Origin: Mycobacterium sp. SM1
GTDB lineage: Bacteria > Actinomycetota > Actinomycetes > Mycobacteriales > Mycobacteriaceae
NCBI RefSeq assembly: GCF_018361265.1
Contig: NZ_JAFLNH010000001.1
Span: 1 to 64,000, forward strand
DNA length: 64,000 nt
Reading direction: 5' to 3'
Shown: positions 46,302 through 55,872 of the stretch, piece after piece
How positions within the stretch are numbered: the first letter of the stretch is position 1
How the letters are laid out: each line of letters begins with the position of its first letter
The notes under the pieces: model-generated
Told to the model about the DNA's origin: nothing
Seen by the model: the letters and a program-made list of their open reading frames with translations, nothing else
The model's database searches: none
Translations under genes and position numbers: made by a program

Positions 46302-47573
46302 GTGACCGTGAAGTTTTCGTCGATATCCGCGATCGAAATCCTCGACTCGCGTGGCCGACCCACTCTGTCGGTGTGCGCGACGCTGTCGGACGGTAGGCGG
46401 GTGCACTCCGGCGTACCGTCGGGGGCGTCGACCGGCAGCCGGGAGGCGGTCGAACTACGCGACCACGACGAGCGCTACGGGGGCTTTGGTGTGCAGAAGG
46501 CTGCCGCAGGCATCAACGGTCCGATCGCGGATGCGCTGACAAGTCGGTCGTTCACCACGCTGGATGAGGTTGATCAGACCTTGCGTGAGCTGGACGGCAC
46601 GCCCGACAAGTCGCGGTTGGGCGCCAATGCGATCGTCGGAGTCTCGATGGCCGCTGCGCGGGCATTCGCGCTGGAGTCCGGACAACCGTTGTGGCAGTGG
46701 CTGGCTCCCGCCGGGGTGGTTCCGCGGCTCCCGGTTCCGCACTTCAACGTCATCAACGGCGGAGCACACGCGACCAATAGTCTGGACTTTCAGGAATTCA
46801 TGATCGCCCCCCTTGGAGCGCCGTCACTACCGGAAGCGATCCGCGCGGGCGCTGAGGTGTATCGACGCCTGCGATCGACATTGGTCGACCGCAACCTTGC
46901 AACGGGACTGGGTGACGAGGGTGGTTTCGCGCCCGAGGTCGACGGCGCAGAAGAGGCTTTGGCGCTGCTTACCCAGGCCATTTCCGACGCTGGTTACACC
47001 CCCGGACCCGACGGTGTCGCGATCGCACTGGATCCGGCCGCCAGTGAGTTCCACCACGACGGCCACTACCGATTAGGCTGGAAATCGTTATCAAGCGATG
47101 AACTTATCGATCTCTACACCGACCTCGTTGAGAGGTTTCCGGTGTGGAGCATCGAAGATGGCATGGGCGAGCATGACACGGCAGGCTGGCATAAGTTGAC
47201 TGAGGCGTTGGGTGATCGGGTGCAGCTGGTTGGCGACGACAATTTGGTCACCAACCCCGAATTGATCGCGTCCGCCGTGCGCCACGGCATCGGCAACGCC
47301 GCCCTTATCAAAGTCAACCAGATCGGCACGGTGACGGAAGCCCTTGAGGCGCTTAAAATCTGTCGGGATGCAGGATATGGCTCAATGATTTCACATCGTT
47401 CGGGGGAAACCTGTGATTCTTTCATCGCGGACCTGGCGGTGGGGTCGGGGTGCGGTCAGATCAAATCCGGCGCGCCGGCCCGCGGCGAGCGGGTGGCTAA
47501 ATACAATCGTCTTCTCGAAATAGCAGCTGCAGCATCGGATTTAAGCTTCGGTTTGCCTGCTGCGCATCATTGA
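46302..47573 (+). CDS. Enolase, probably a second copy
   Basis: A 423-residue enolase that interconverts 2-phosphoglycerate and phosphoenolpyruvate. Catalytic features are intact: SGASTGSREAVELRD, Glu in DFQEFMIAP, Glu in GLGDEGGFAPE, metal Asp in IALDPAASEF, Glu in SIEDGMGE, Asp in VGDDNLVTNP, the base Lys in LIKVNQIGT, SHRSGET and QIKSGAPARGER. Some blocks differ from the common form (SIEDGMGEHD for SIEDPLDEDD; ALDP for ALDV). GTG 46302 follows GAGGGA. Its place after a PPE gene is not that of the M. tuberculosis eno (Rv1023, beside the divIC-like gene), so it is likely an additional, diverged paralogue. Confidence 0.9.
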   Translation: MTVKFSSISAIEILDSRGRPTLSVCATLSDGRRVHSGVPSGASTGSREAVELRDHDERYGGFGVQKAAAGINGPIADALTSRSFTTLDEVDQTLRELDGTPDKSRLGANAIVGVSMAAARAFALESGQPLWQWLAPAGVVPRLPVPHFNVINGGAHATNSLDFQEFMIAPLGAPSLPEAIRAGAEVYRRLRSTLVDRNLATGLGDEGGFAPEVDGAEEALALLTQAISDAGYTPGPDGVAIALDPAASEFHHDGHYRLGWKSLSSDELIDLYTDLVERFPVWSIEDGMGEHDTAGWHKLTEALGDRVQLVGDDNLVTNPELIASAVRHGIGNAALIKVNQIGTVTEALEALKICRDAGYGSMISHRSGETCDSFIADLAVGSGCGQIKSGAPARGERVAKYNRLLEIAAAASDLSFGLPAAHH

Positions 47574-47764
47574 TCCGTGGCCAGTAGATCCACACCCCCA
47601 GGCAGGGCCTACGACCTTAAAAAACGATCCTAGGGTAAGAGTCACAAAGAAGCGATGCTGCCTGAAACGACGTTTCGCCGATACCGTCTACACCATCAAC
47701 TCGTCCGCGACGCTACCGCAACGGCGGCAGGTCCGGAAGGACAGTCGGAGACGACTTTCATCTC

Positions 47765-48154
47765 CTGCGGGGCCAGCTGAACCCCACCTACCTCGTGGTG
47801 CTCCTGGTCGCCGTCTCAATCGTGCCGATCCTGATCTATCTGGCCGGGCGTGCAGCGGCACCCAGCCGCCGGGCCCCAGTGTGGGTTGGCGGCATCGTCG
47901 CGTTCAAACCTCGGATGCAATACTCGGCCATGACATTTGCCGCGCCCGTCCGGGTGACCTTCGCCCGCCTCTATCAGCCGACCGTCACCTCGGAGCGCGC
48001 ATCCAACGACCCCGCCGGGCGGTCGGGGCCGGTGCATTACGAAACCGAGGCCACACCGCTGTTCCAGCGCTATCTGTATGGCCCGCTCGTCGCGTTCGTG
48101 CGGTACTGTGCGTGCCTGGCGGCGCGAATCCAATCCGGCAACGTCAACTTGTAA
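47765..48154 (+). pseudogene. C-terminal fragment of a HyfB-type hydrogenase-4 membrane subunit
   Basis: The translated frame LRGQLNPTYLVVLLVAVSIVPILIYLAG and the following WVGGIVAFKPRMQYSAMTF and ETEATPLFQRYLYGPLVAF match the C-terminal part of HyfB-like antiporter subunits, including the RMQYSAM motif. The N-terminal 500 or so residues are missing, and upstream sequence in this frame has no similarity. It is not the same paralogue as the complete HyfB-like gene at 35.8-37.8 kb. I read it as a remnant of a second, lost hydrogenase-4-like operon. Confidence 0.7.
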
Positions 48155-48155
48155 A

Positions 48156-48919
48156 CCGGGTGCCCGGCTGCGGGCATTCGCGTTCCTGGACGTGCTGGTA
48201 TTCCTGCTCAACGCGGTACTGTTCACCCTGGTGGGCATGCAGCTTGTGCGGGTGGCAGGCCAGGCGCTCGACATGCCCATTTGGCAGGTGGTGGCCGTAA
48301 TGACGGCAGTGACCACGGTGGTGGAGTCGCGAATGGTGTGGACGCTGCTTGGACCGGTCGCCGCAAAGCTGCGAGGCCACACAGAGCGATCCGTGGCGTG
48401 GCGGGAAGGAATAGTTCTCGGCTGGACCGGGGCGCGTGGCGGCGTGTCACTGGCCGCAGCGATGGCCGTGCCGCTGCAGCGTGCTGACGGCTCACCGTTC
48501 CCCGACCGCGACCTGATTATTGTGGTTGCGGAAGCAGTTATTTTCGTCACCTGATGGTGCAGGGCATGACCCTGCTACGGCTGCTGCGCAGGCTCGGGAT
48601 CGTACGTAAGGACACTCGCGAGCAGGAGCGGCTGGCCCGCCTGGACGCCGTCCGCGCCGCGCTGGCCAGGCTGGACCGACGTACCACCGCGGACACCGCT
48701 GATGCTGGGATCGAGGAGTTGCGCGCACGCTATACCTCCAGGGCGCGGCGCCTGGAGGCCGGTGACGAGGATCGGTCAAGCGAGGCCCTAGGCAGAGTCC
48801 ACGAGCCACGGTACCTCGCGCTGCGGCTGGAGCTGCTGGACGCAGAGCGCTCGGCGGCAGGCTCGAGCTGCCTTGCACATTGGTCGGTCAGGGGCTCGAG
48901 CCTCCTCCTCATACGGTGA
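48156..48919 (+). pseudogene. Fragment of a CPA1-type Na+/H+ antiporter, frameshifted
   Basis: The frame begins near ARLRAFAFLDVLVFLLN, in the middle of a membrane antiporter, without a start codon. LVGMQLV, ARGGVSLAAAMAVPL and FPDRDLIIVV are CPA1 antiporter blocks. A TGA at 48552-48554 interrupts it after VIFVT; one missing base restores LMVQGMTLLRLLRRLG. The rest continues to the cytosolic RLELLDAERSA region and ends early. The upstream neighbour is a HyfB remnant, so a deletion probably joined the two. Confidence 0.7.
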
Positions 48920-49039
48920 GAGAGACCATAAGGCTGCCGCAATGCCGCTTGCGAAGTCGTCCTTCCATGGTGACCGGTTGCCGGATAACCCAGTTGCCGG
49001 ATAATAAGGCCCTCAATACGATAACGGCGGGGCACTCGG

Positions 49040-51094
49040 CTAGTAAGCCGTGTATTCCTCGCCGCGCGAGATCGGGGGCCGTCCCTTGCCGAGTTCTTGC
49101 GCGAGCGGTTGCTCGAAGCGGTCGGGGTTCGCCCGGGCGATCCGGGACCCGATGTCGTAGGGCACGATTATCGCGGTCGCGCCCGGGATGCGGCTGACGG
49201 CCCGCGCCATCTTGTCCGCGGTCGCGTCGTGAAGCAGCCGGCCCACCAGCGGCGCATATTCCCGGCGCGGCAACAGGACTGTGACCTTGGTGTCGGGCTG
49301 TTCATTTTGCGCTTGCAAAACCAGTTCTTGCGCGGCCCGGCTAAGGTTTCGATCCGGGCAGTCGATCACCCACAGGGGAGTGTCGCCATCGAAGTGCTCC
49401 CAACTCTCGCGCAACTGCGCGGCATGAGCCGCATCCACCACGAAGTGCACCGCGGTCAGCTCGTCGGCGCGCAATTCCTTTCCGTAGCGCAGTGCCGCTA
49501 TCTCCGCGAGGTCAATCGAATCCACGAAGAGAAACACCCGATGCCGCGCATAGTTGAACAACTCGGGGCGCTCGTGTTCGGTGCGCGACATCTCCAAAAC
49601 GGCGGCCTCGGCGCGGTATTGCCGGTTGATCCGCATCAACGCCAGGACCAGCAGGGGGAACACCACGACGATAAGCCAGGCCCCCTCGGTGAACTTGACC
49701 ACCACAAAGATCCCCACCACCGTCGTCGAGATGATCCCGGCAGACAGGTTGGTCACCAGCTTGTGTCGCCACCCCGGCTGCCGGTGTGTGAAATGGTGTT
49801 TGGCCATGCCGCAGCCGGCCATAGCGAATGCGGTGAACACACCGATCGCATACAGCGGCACCAGTTCGTGGACCTTGCCACCGGTCACCAGCAGTAGTAT
49901 CAGTGCCACAGCGGTCAGCGTGATGATGCCGTTGGAAAACCGCAGGCGATGTCCACGCTTGGTCAGCGGCCGCGGCAGAAAGCGGTCCTCGGCAACGAAG
50001 CTCGCCATTGGCGGAAAGCCGCTAAAGCTGGTGTTTGCACCCGTGAACAGGATCGCCGCGCTCGCCGCCTGCACGAGCAAGTACAGCGCGCTCCCGACTG
50101 CCCCGTTGCCGAGGACCGCACGGGCAACCTCGGACAGCATCGACGGATATCCGGCGACATACGGTGTGGCGTGGGTGGCGCGCACCAGGTACACCACCCC
50201 AACCAGCAAGAATGCGAGGATGCAAGCCATTGCGGTGAGGATTCGCCGTGCATTGATGCCCTGCGGCTCGCGAATGTAATTGACCGCGTTGGAAATCGCC
50301 TCGACTCCGGTCAGCGACGTGCCGCCGTTGGCGAAAGCGCGCAGCAAAACCAGAATCGTCGCGCCCATCACCAGCCCGTTGCCCTGATGGACCGGCACCG
50401 AGCCGACGATGTGCGCCGGATCGTATTTCGGCAAACCCCAGACGACTTCGCGGAACACTCCGACAGCGATCATCAACGTGAGCATGATGACAAAGGAGTA
50501 GGTCGACACGGCGAACATCCGGCCAGCCTGCCGCATTCCGCGCAGGTTGGCGTAACAAATCAGCAGCACCGCAGCCACGGCGATTTCCAAGTGGTAGGGA
50601 CGCAGCTGCGGTATCGCCGACACCACCGCCACTGCCCCAGCCGCGCACTGCACCGCCACCGTGACCACGTAGTCGATCAGCAGCGCCGCGGCGGCGATCT
50701 GCGCCACCCGGGGACCGAAGTTCTCCCGCGCAACCACATAAGAGCCACCGGCACGGGTGTAGGCCATGACAACGTGCCGGTACGACGTTGCCACCAGCGC
50801 CAAAACCAGCAAGATGACACCGGTGATCGGAAGCACCAGCACGAACGCGGCCAGCCCGGCACTCGGCAACAGCGAGATCATCATCTGCTCGGGACCGTAC
50901 GCGGTCGAGGAGATCGCGTCCGGTGAAAATGCCCCGAGTGCAATGGGATTGGATAATCTCTCCGAGTCCAGGTGCTCACGGGTCAGCGGCTTTCCCAAAA
51001 AGACGCGCTTGCACACGTCGGCGATCGACGGCCGAACGGTTATCCGCTCGCCCGATGCTGTGACGGCCGCAGTTGCCGTAGCCGATGTTGTCAC
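49040..51094 (-). CDS. APC-superfamily permease (Rv2690c type)
   Basis: A 684-residue permease with about twelve membrane segments in the first 500 residues and a soluble C-terminal domain. The blocks PDAISSTAYGPEQMM, AYTRAGGSYVVARENFG and GVEAISNAVNYIREPQG belong to the amino-acid/polyamine permease group that includes Rv2690c. The C-terminal part (NYARHRVFLFVDSIDLAE, VTVLLPRREYAPLVGRLLHD) probably folds like a regulatory domain. Substrate unknown. It overlaps the next upstream gene by 4 bases and both come from a tandem duplication. Confidence 0.86.
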   Translation of the reverse strand: MTTSATATAAVTASGERITVRPSIADVCKRVFLGKPLTREHLDSERLSNPIALGAFSPDAISSTAYGPEQMMISLLPSAGLAAFVLVLPITGVILLVLALVATSYRHVVMAYTRAGGSYVVARENFGPRVAQIAAAALLIDYVVTVAVQCAAGAVAVVSAIPQLRPYHLEIAVAAVLLICYANLRGMRQAGRMFAVSTYSFVIMLTLMIAVGVFREVVWGLPKYDPAHIVGSVPVHQGNGLVMGATILVLLRAFANGGTSLTGVEAISNAVNYIREPQGINARRILTAMACILAFLLVGVVYLVRATHATPYVAGYPSMLSEVARAVLGNGAVGSALYLLVQAASAAILFTGANTSFSGFPPMASFVAEDRFLPRPLTKRGHRLRFSNGIITLTAVALILLLVTGGKVHELVPLYAIGVFTAFAMAGCGMAKHHFTHRQPGWRHKLVTNLSAGIISTTVVGIFVVVKFTEGAWLIVVVFPLLVLALMRINRQYRAEAAVLEMSRTEHERPELFNYARHRVFLFVDSIDLAEIAALRYGKELRADELTAVHFVVDAAHAAQLRESWEHFDGDTPLWVIDCPDRNLSRAAQELVLQAQNEQPDTKVTVLLPRREYAPLVGRLLHDATADKMARAVSRIPGATAIIVPYDIGSRIARANPDRFEQPLAQELGKGRPPISRGEEYTAY

Positions 51095-53406
51095 AACACC
51101 TCACTTTCTCGGTATTCGACGACGTGGTATGCGGGGTGGACCATCGATAGCGCCCGGCCGCGGTGTCGGCGTGCTTTCCCGCTGACCTGCAGCAGTTGAC
51201 CCGGGCGGATGTCCGCACCCTGCCCGGCAGGGAACATAACCTCGACGTCGCCGCTGTCATCGGCCACCACGACCCGCCGAAACATTCGCCGGCCCTTGCT
51301 GATCTCTTCGACCCGGCTGACCCGGCCCTCAATGGTGGCCCACCGCCCAGCGATGAGGCCTCCCACCGCGGTAACCGCCGCAGGCAAGTGGAGATGCTGA
51401 TAGTCCTCACCCCGCGACACCCACCTGTGCGCGGCACCGACCGCCCGTGCGCTCCATCGCCCGAGGCGGCCGGGGATGGCCTGCGCGATCCGGGAGTCGA
51501 TGTCGTAGGGCACGATGAGCGCCGTCGCACCTGGGACTTGGCTCACCGCCCGGCCCATCTTGTCCGCGGTGCGATCATGAAGCAGCCGGCCTATCAGCGG
51601 TGCGTAGCTGCGGCGCGGCAACACCACCGTCACCTTGGTGTTTGGATGCTCGTTTCGCTCCCGCAGGACCAGTTCTTGTGCGGCCCGGCTGAGGTGACGA
51701 TCCGGGCAGTCGAGCATCCGCAGCGGGATATCGGGATCAAAACGCTCCCAGCGCCGCTGCAACCGCGCGCCATGAGCCGCGTCCACCACGAAGTGCACCG
51801 CGACCAATTCGTCCGGCTGCAATTCCTTGGCATAGCGCAGCGCCTCTCGCTCGGCGAGGTCGACCGAATCGACGAACACGAACATCCGATGCCGCGCATA
51901 CTCGGCCGGCTCGTGGCGTCCGTCACGCGACATCTGCAAAACGGCTGCCTCCGCGCGATACTGCCGGTTCAACCGCATCAATATGAACACCAGCACGGGG
52001 AAGGCAACGACTACTAGCCAGGCCCCCTCGGTGAACTTGGCCACCGCGAAGATCCCCACCACGAGCGTCGACATTATCCCCGCGGACAGGTTGATCACGA
52101 GCTTGTGGCGCCACCCGGGCTGCCGGTGCGTGAGATGGTGTTTGGTCATGCCGTAGCCGGCCATCGCGAATGCGCTGAACACGCCCATGGCGAAAAGCGG
52201 TACCAGCGCGTTGACCGAGCCGTGCGTTACCAGCAGCAATGCCACCGCCAGCACAGTCAGCGTGATGATCGCCGTGGAGAACACCAGGCGATGACCGCGT
52301 TTCATCAGCGGGCGGGGCAGAAAACGGTCCTCGGCGACGAAATTTGCCAGCGCGGGAAAGCCGTTGAAGCTGGTATTCGCCCCGTTGTACAAGATCGCCG
52401 CACTCGACGCTTGCAGGGAAAGGTACAGAATGTTCCCGATCACCCCACCGCCGAAGACCGCGCGACCCACCTCCGAGAGCATCGACGGGTACCCGGCCAC
52501 ATACGGAGTAGCCCGGGTGGCATAAGCCAGCCATGCTACGCCCGCGAGCAAAAGGCCCAGAATCCAGGCCATTACCGTGAGCACGCGTCGAGCGTTGGGG
52601 CCTTGTGGGTCGCGAAAGACGTTGACCGTGTTGGAGATTGCCTCGACTCCCGTCAGCGACGAGCCGCCGTTGGCGAACGCCCGCAGTATCACCAAGATGG
52701 TGGCACCCATCACCAACCCGTTACCTTGATGGACCGACACCGCTCCGGCAAGATGCGTCGGATCGTATTTCGGCAAGTCCCCGAAGGCCTCACGTATAAC
52801 CCCGATGACGGTCATCACGGTCAGCATCGCAACGAACCAATACGTCGGCACCGCAAATGTCCGGCCCGCCTCCCGCAATCCGCGTAGGTTGGCATAACAA
52901 AAAAGCAGCACCGCCCCAACGGTGATTTCCAGGCTGTAGGGGCCCAGCGGGGGAATCGCCGAGGCAACCGCCACCGTGCCCGCGGCGCACTGGATCGCGA
53001 CCGTAACCACGTAGTCGATCAACAATGCGGCGGCAGCGATCTGCGCAACCCGGGGTCCGAAATTCTCCCTCGCTACCACATACGAACCGCCGGCCCGCGT
53101 GTAGGCCATGACGACCTGCCGGTACGACGCCGCCACCAACGCCAGAATCAGCAAGATCACGCCGGTGATCGGAAGCAACAACGTGAACGCGGCCATGCCG
53201 GCGGCGGGCAGCAATTCGATCATGATCTGCTCGGGCCCGTAGGCGGTCGATGAGATCGCGTCCGGTGAAAGCGCGCCCAGAGCAACCGGATTCGATAATC
53301 GCTCCGTCTCCAACCGCTCACTGATCAGCGGCTTTCCCAGAAAAATTCGCTTGAAGACGTCCGTGATCGACAACGGGGCGGCAAGCCGGCGTGCCGATGA
53401 TGTCAT
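51091..53406 (-). CDS. APC-superfamily permease fused to a C-terminal OB-fold
   Basis: A 771-residue paralogue of the gene just downstream. Residues 1-640 match that permease closely (start of the core, ISSTAYGPEQIMIELL; AYTRAGGSYVVARENFG). The last 100 residues differ: GRWATIEGRVSRVEEISKG, VVADDSGDVEVMFPAGQ, IRPGQLLQVSGKARRHRG and VHPAYHVVE form an OB-fold-like module resembling that of Rv2694c, a gene near Rv2690c in M. tuberculosis. Such a permease-OB fusion is unusual. The two genes overlap by 4 bases and are likely cotranscribed. Confidence 0.82.
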   Translation of the reverse strand: MTSSARRLAAPLSITDVFKRIFLGKPLISERLETERLSNPVALGALSPDAISSTAYGPEQIMIELLPAAGMAAFTLLLPITGVILLILALVAASYRQVVMAYTRAGGSYVVARENFGPRVAQIAAAALLIDYVVTVAIQCAAGTVAVASAIPPLGPYSLEITVGAVLLFCYANLRGLREAGRTFAVPTYWFVAMLTVMTVIGVIREAFGDLPKYDPTHLAGAVSVHQGNGLVMGATILVILRAFANGGSSLTGVEAISNTVNVFRDPQGPNARRVLTVMAWILGLLLAGVAWLAYATRATPYVAGYPSMLSEVGRAVFGGGVIGNILYLSLQASSAAILYNGANTSFNGFPALANFVAEDRFLPRPLMKRGHRLVFSTAIITLTVLAVALLLVTHGSVNALVPLFAMGVFSAFAMAGYGMTKHHLTHRQPGWRHKLVINLSAGIMSTLVVGIFAVAKFTEGAWLVVVAFPVLVFILMRLNRQYRAEAAVLQMSRDGRHEPAEYARHRMFVFVDSVDLAEREALRYAKELQPDELVAVHFVVDAAHGARLQRRWERFDPDIPLRMLDCPDRHLSRAAQELVLRERNEHPNTKVTVVLPRRSYAPLIGRLLHDRTADKMGRAVSQVPGATALIVPYDIDSRIAQAIPGRLGRWSARAVGAAHRWVSRGEDYQHLHLPAAVTAVGGLIAGRWATIEGRVSRVEEISKGRRMFRRVVVADDSGDVEVMFPAGQGADIRPGQLLQVSGKARRHRGRALSMVHPAYHVVEYRESEVL

Positions 53407-53943
53407 GCCCAGCTCCCTCTCTTTTGTCTCGGTTAAAGCTAGTGGGCAACACGAGTTCTCGCGCGGCAGTCCCGTGCGCGTGTGCGCTGAATTAGATGCC
53501 CGATGCTCGAGAGCGCATAGGTAGAAAGCTACAACGCGGCATCGTCAAATGGCGTTGGCGATCACACCGTATGCGCAAGTGTGACAACACACGGCCACAC
53601 AGGATCGGTCAGAAAGATCTACCAGGGGGTGCCCTCACCGCTTGCTTAACCCTCCTATCGCGAGCAATCCTCGGATAGAAGCCATCAGCCGGTGGGCATT
53701 CAAGGCGAGCTTCATCGCCTGCGGCGATGTTACCACGCATCAAGTTGACGCGCCACCCGCCTTATTCGGGTCTGTGTGATGCCTGTCACACCCCTTGACA
53801 AATGGCCCACGGGCTTCGGCGGGCATGCGGCGAATCTGGCTCCTGGCGTGGCTTCATGCAGTTTCGAGCATGGCTGGCCACCTGAGTGAGAGCCCAATCC
53901 ATTGCGATCTTGAACATTTCCGCCGCTGCTAGTTTTGGTCAGA
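53407..53943. other. Intergenic region upstream of the permease pair
   Basis: 537 bases between the permease start and the IS1380-type element. It should contain the promoter of the permease pair (minus strand). Open frames are short and have no recognised family. I see no other structured feature with confidence. Confidence 0.5.
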
Positions 53944-55695
53944 CCCTGATTGATTTTTCAGCCGGCTATGGATTGAGGGCCGCGTCGTAGCGCGGAAGTG
54001 CCCTTCCTGCAAGGGATAATCGTGTTTGTGGAAGGCGACGATGATCCCGGAGAAAGGGCACCCGTGTGGTGAATGCTACCGGTTTGTTGTTCGATGTCGA
54101 TGATGTGGTGCTGGCGAGTCCGAAACACCCGGTGCCGCACCCGCGGATCAGCGCGGGCGAGGATGATCTGACGCCGGTGGCGGGGGTGGCGTTGTGGGGT
54201 CCGCTGCTGGACCGGCTGGGTGTGGTCGGCGAGGCCGATCGGCGGGGGTTGCGTCTGATCGGGCCGGGCGGCTATAGCGGTGGGCAGTGTTATCGGGCGT
54301 TGACCGAGACGCTGCTGGCCGGTGGGGACTTCTTGAGTGATCGGGTGGTGCTGGCCGACCCGGCGACCACGGTGCTGCGCGGGACCAACCCGTTGCCGTC
54401 GGTGCCCACGTTGTGGCGGTGTGTGGCGGGCGCGGATTTGGGTCAGGTGGCCAAGGCCGGCGCGGTCAACCGGGTGATGCTGCGCCGAGCCTGGGCTGCT
54501 GGCGCCGCCCCTGAAGGCGAGCGGCTGACCATCGACCCTGATGCCACCCGGGTGGCGACCTACGGGGCGGGCAAGCAAGGCAGCGCATTCTCGCGCAGCG
54601 GGCAGAGCGCGCTCTCCCCGCTGGTGGGCGTGTGCGGCGAGACCGGAGACGTGCTCGCACTGCGCGCCCGCGGCGGCGCAGCCAACGACGGGCCGGCGAT
54701 GGGCAGCTTCATCGACGAGTGCGTGAGCGCGATCCCGGCCGGTTGCCGCGATACCTACCGGTTGTGGCTGCGGGTCGACTCGGCCGGCTACCAGCAGCAG
54801 GTGATCGAGGCCGCCGAACGCCACGGCGCGGACTACTCGGTCACGGTCAAACAGTACAAGCCGGTCGCGGCCGTGATCCACGCGCTGGCCACCGACCCGC
54901 ACACCGTATGGGCCCCGGCAAAAGGGCAGGACACCGACAAGGGCAGCCAGATCGCCGAGACCACCACCACGGTGCTGGGACGGCGTGTGCGGCTGATCGT
55001 GCGCCGCCAACCCAAACAGCCCGGTGAGCAGCTGGCCTTCGATGACCTGGATGGCTGGCGGCTGCACGCGATCATCACCAACGTGCCCGCCGAGCGGATG
55101 AGCGCCGCCGAGGTCGCCGCGCATCACCGGCTGCGCGGCGGCATCCCCGAAGACACCATCCGGGCGCTTAAAAACGACTTCGGGATGATCCACGCCCCGG
55201 CGCAATCGTTCTTCGGTAACTGGCTGTACTGGCAGGCCGCGCTGGCCCACAACATCGGGTGCTGGTTGCGCGCCCTGGCGTTGCCCCGCGCGGTGCGTCG
55301 AGCGCGGGGAAAACGACTACGCCTGGCATTTCTCAACGTCGCCGCACGGCTGGTGCGTCACGGCCGACGCCTGCACCTGCGTTTTGCTGCCGCCTACCCC
55401 CACGTGGAGGCGTTCGCCACCGCGCTACCACGCATCCGGGCGCTACCGGCCTTCGGTTGACCGCCGCGAACCGGCCCGTCAACGCACACCTCGCACCCCA
55501 TCTCCAACCCTCCACCGCCACACCGCGATCGACCTATCCCTAAAACCGGTCACCACAGCCCCGCGGCCGTGCCCACCCCCAATTACGCCATCACCCAACA
55601 GCTTCCAACCCCCATCAGCGCATCCCAACAGCGCAGCCACCCACCGCCCCGGCCACCGAAAACAAGATCATCACAGGCCGGCTGAAAAATCAGGG
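53944..55695 (+). mobile_element. IS1380-type insertion sequence, apparently complete
   Basis: Ends are imperfect inverted repeats: CCCTGATTGATTTTTCAGCC on the left and the complement of CCCTGATTTTTCAGCCGGC on the right, the left having 4 extra bases. The element is flanked by the direct repeat TCAGA (53939-53943 and 55696-55700), a plausible target duplication. One transposase gene fills it. Length is about 1.75 kb, usual for the family. Confidence 0.85.
54066..55460 (+). CDS. IS1380-family transposase
   Basis: A 464-residue DDE transposase of the IS1380 family. The first Asp is in TIDPDATRVATYGAGKQG (about residues 157-174), the second in LWLRVDSAGYQQQV (about 235-248), and the Glu lies in RLRGGIPEDTIRALKNDFG (about 352-370). 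GTG start at 54066. The reading frame is complete and uninterrupted, so the element may be active. Confidence 0.92.
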   Translation: MVNATGLLFDVDDVVLASPKHPVPHPRISAGEDDLTPVAGVALWGPLLDRLGVVGEADRRGLRLIGPGGYSGGQCYRALTETLLAGGDFLSDRVVLADPATTVLRGTNPLPSVPTLWRCVAGADLGQVAKAGAVNRVMLRRAWAAGAAPEGERLTIDPDATRVATYGAGKQGSAFSRSGQSALSPLVGVCGETGDVLALRARGGAANDGPAMGSFIDECVSAIPAGCRDTYRLWLRVDSAGYQQQVIEAAERHGADYSVTVKQYKPVAAVIHALATDPHTVWAPAKGQDTDKGSQIAETTTTVLGRRVRLIVRRQPKQPGEQLAFDDLDGWRLHAIITNVPAERMSAAEVAAHHRLRGGIPEDTIRALKNDFGMIHAPAQSFFGNWLYWQAALAHNIGCWLRALALPRAVRRARGKRLRLAFLNVAARLVRHGRRLHLRFAAAYPHVEAFATALPRIRALPAFG

Positions 55696-55872
55696 TCAGA
55701 TCAGCAGCGCGACCCTTGCATGTCCTCTAGGGCCCGCCGGTCGCTGCCCTCAATGACGATGCCGCCTGCCCTGGTGCAGGTAAGTCACGGCTTGTGGCTC
55801 TGCTGGCCGGTGCGCTGGCGCACCGCGTCGGTCTGCGGGTGGCCGTGGCCGGATTTAACACCACGTTTACTT
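55696..55872. other. Short non-coding stretch after the IS1380-type element
   Basis: 177 bases between the right end of the element and the end of the disulfide reductase gene. With the 230 bases of element beyond the transposase, it makes a gap of about 410 bases without a gene. No open frame or repeat of note apart from the target-duplication copy TCAGA. Confidence 0.5.
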
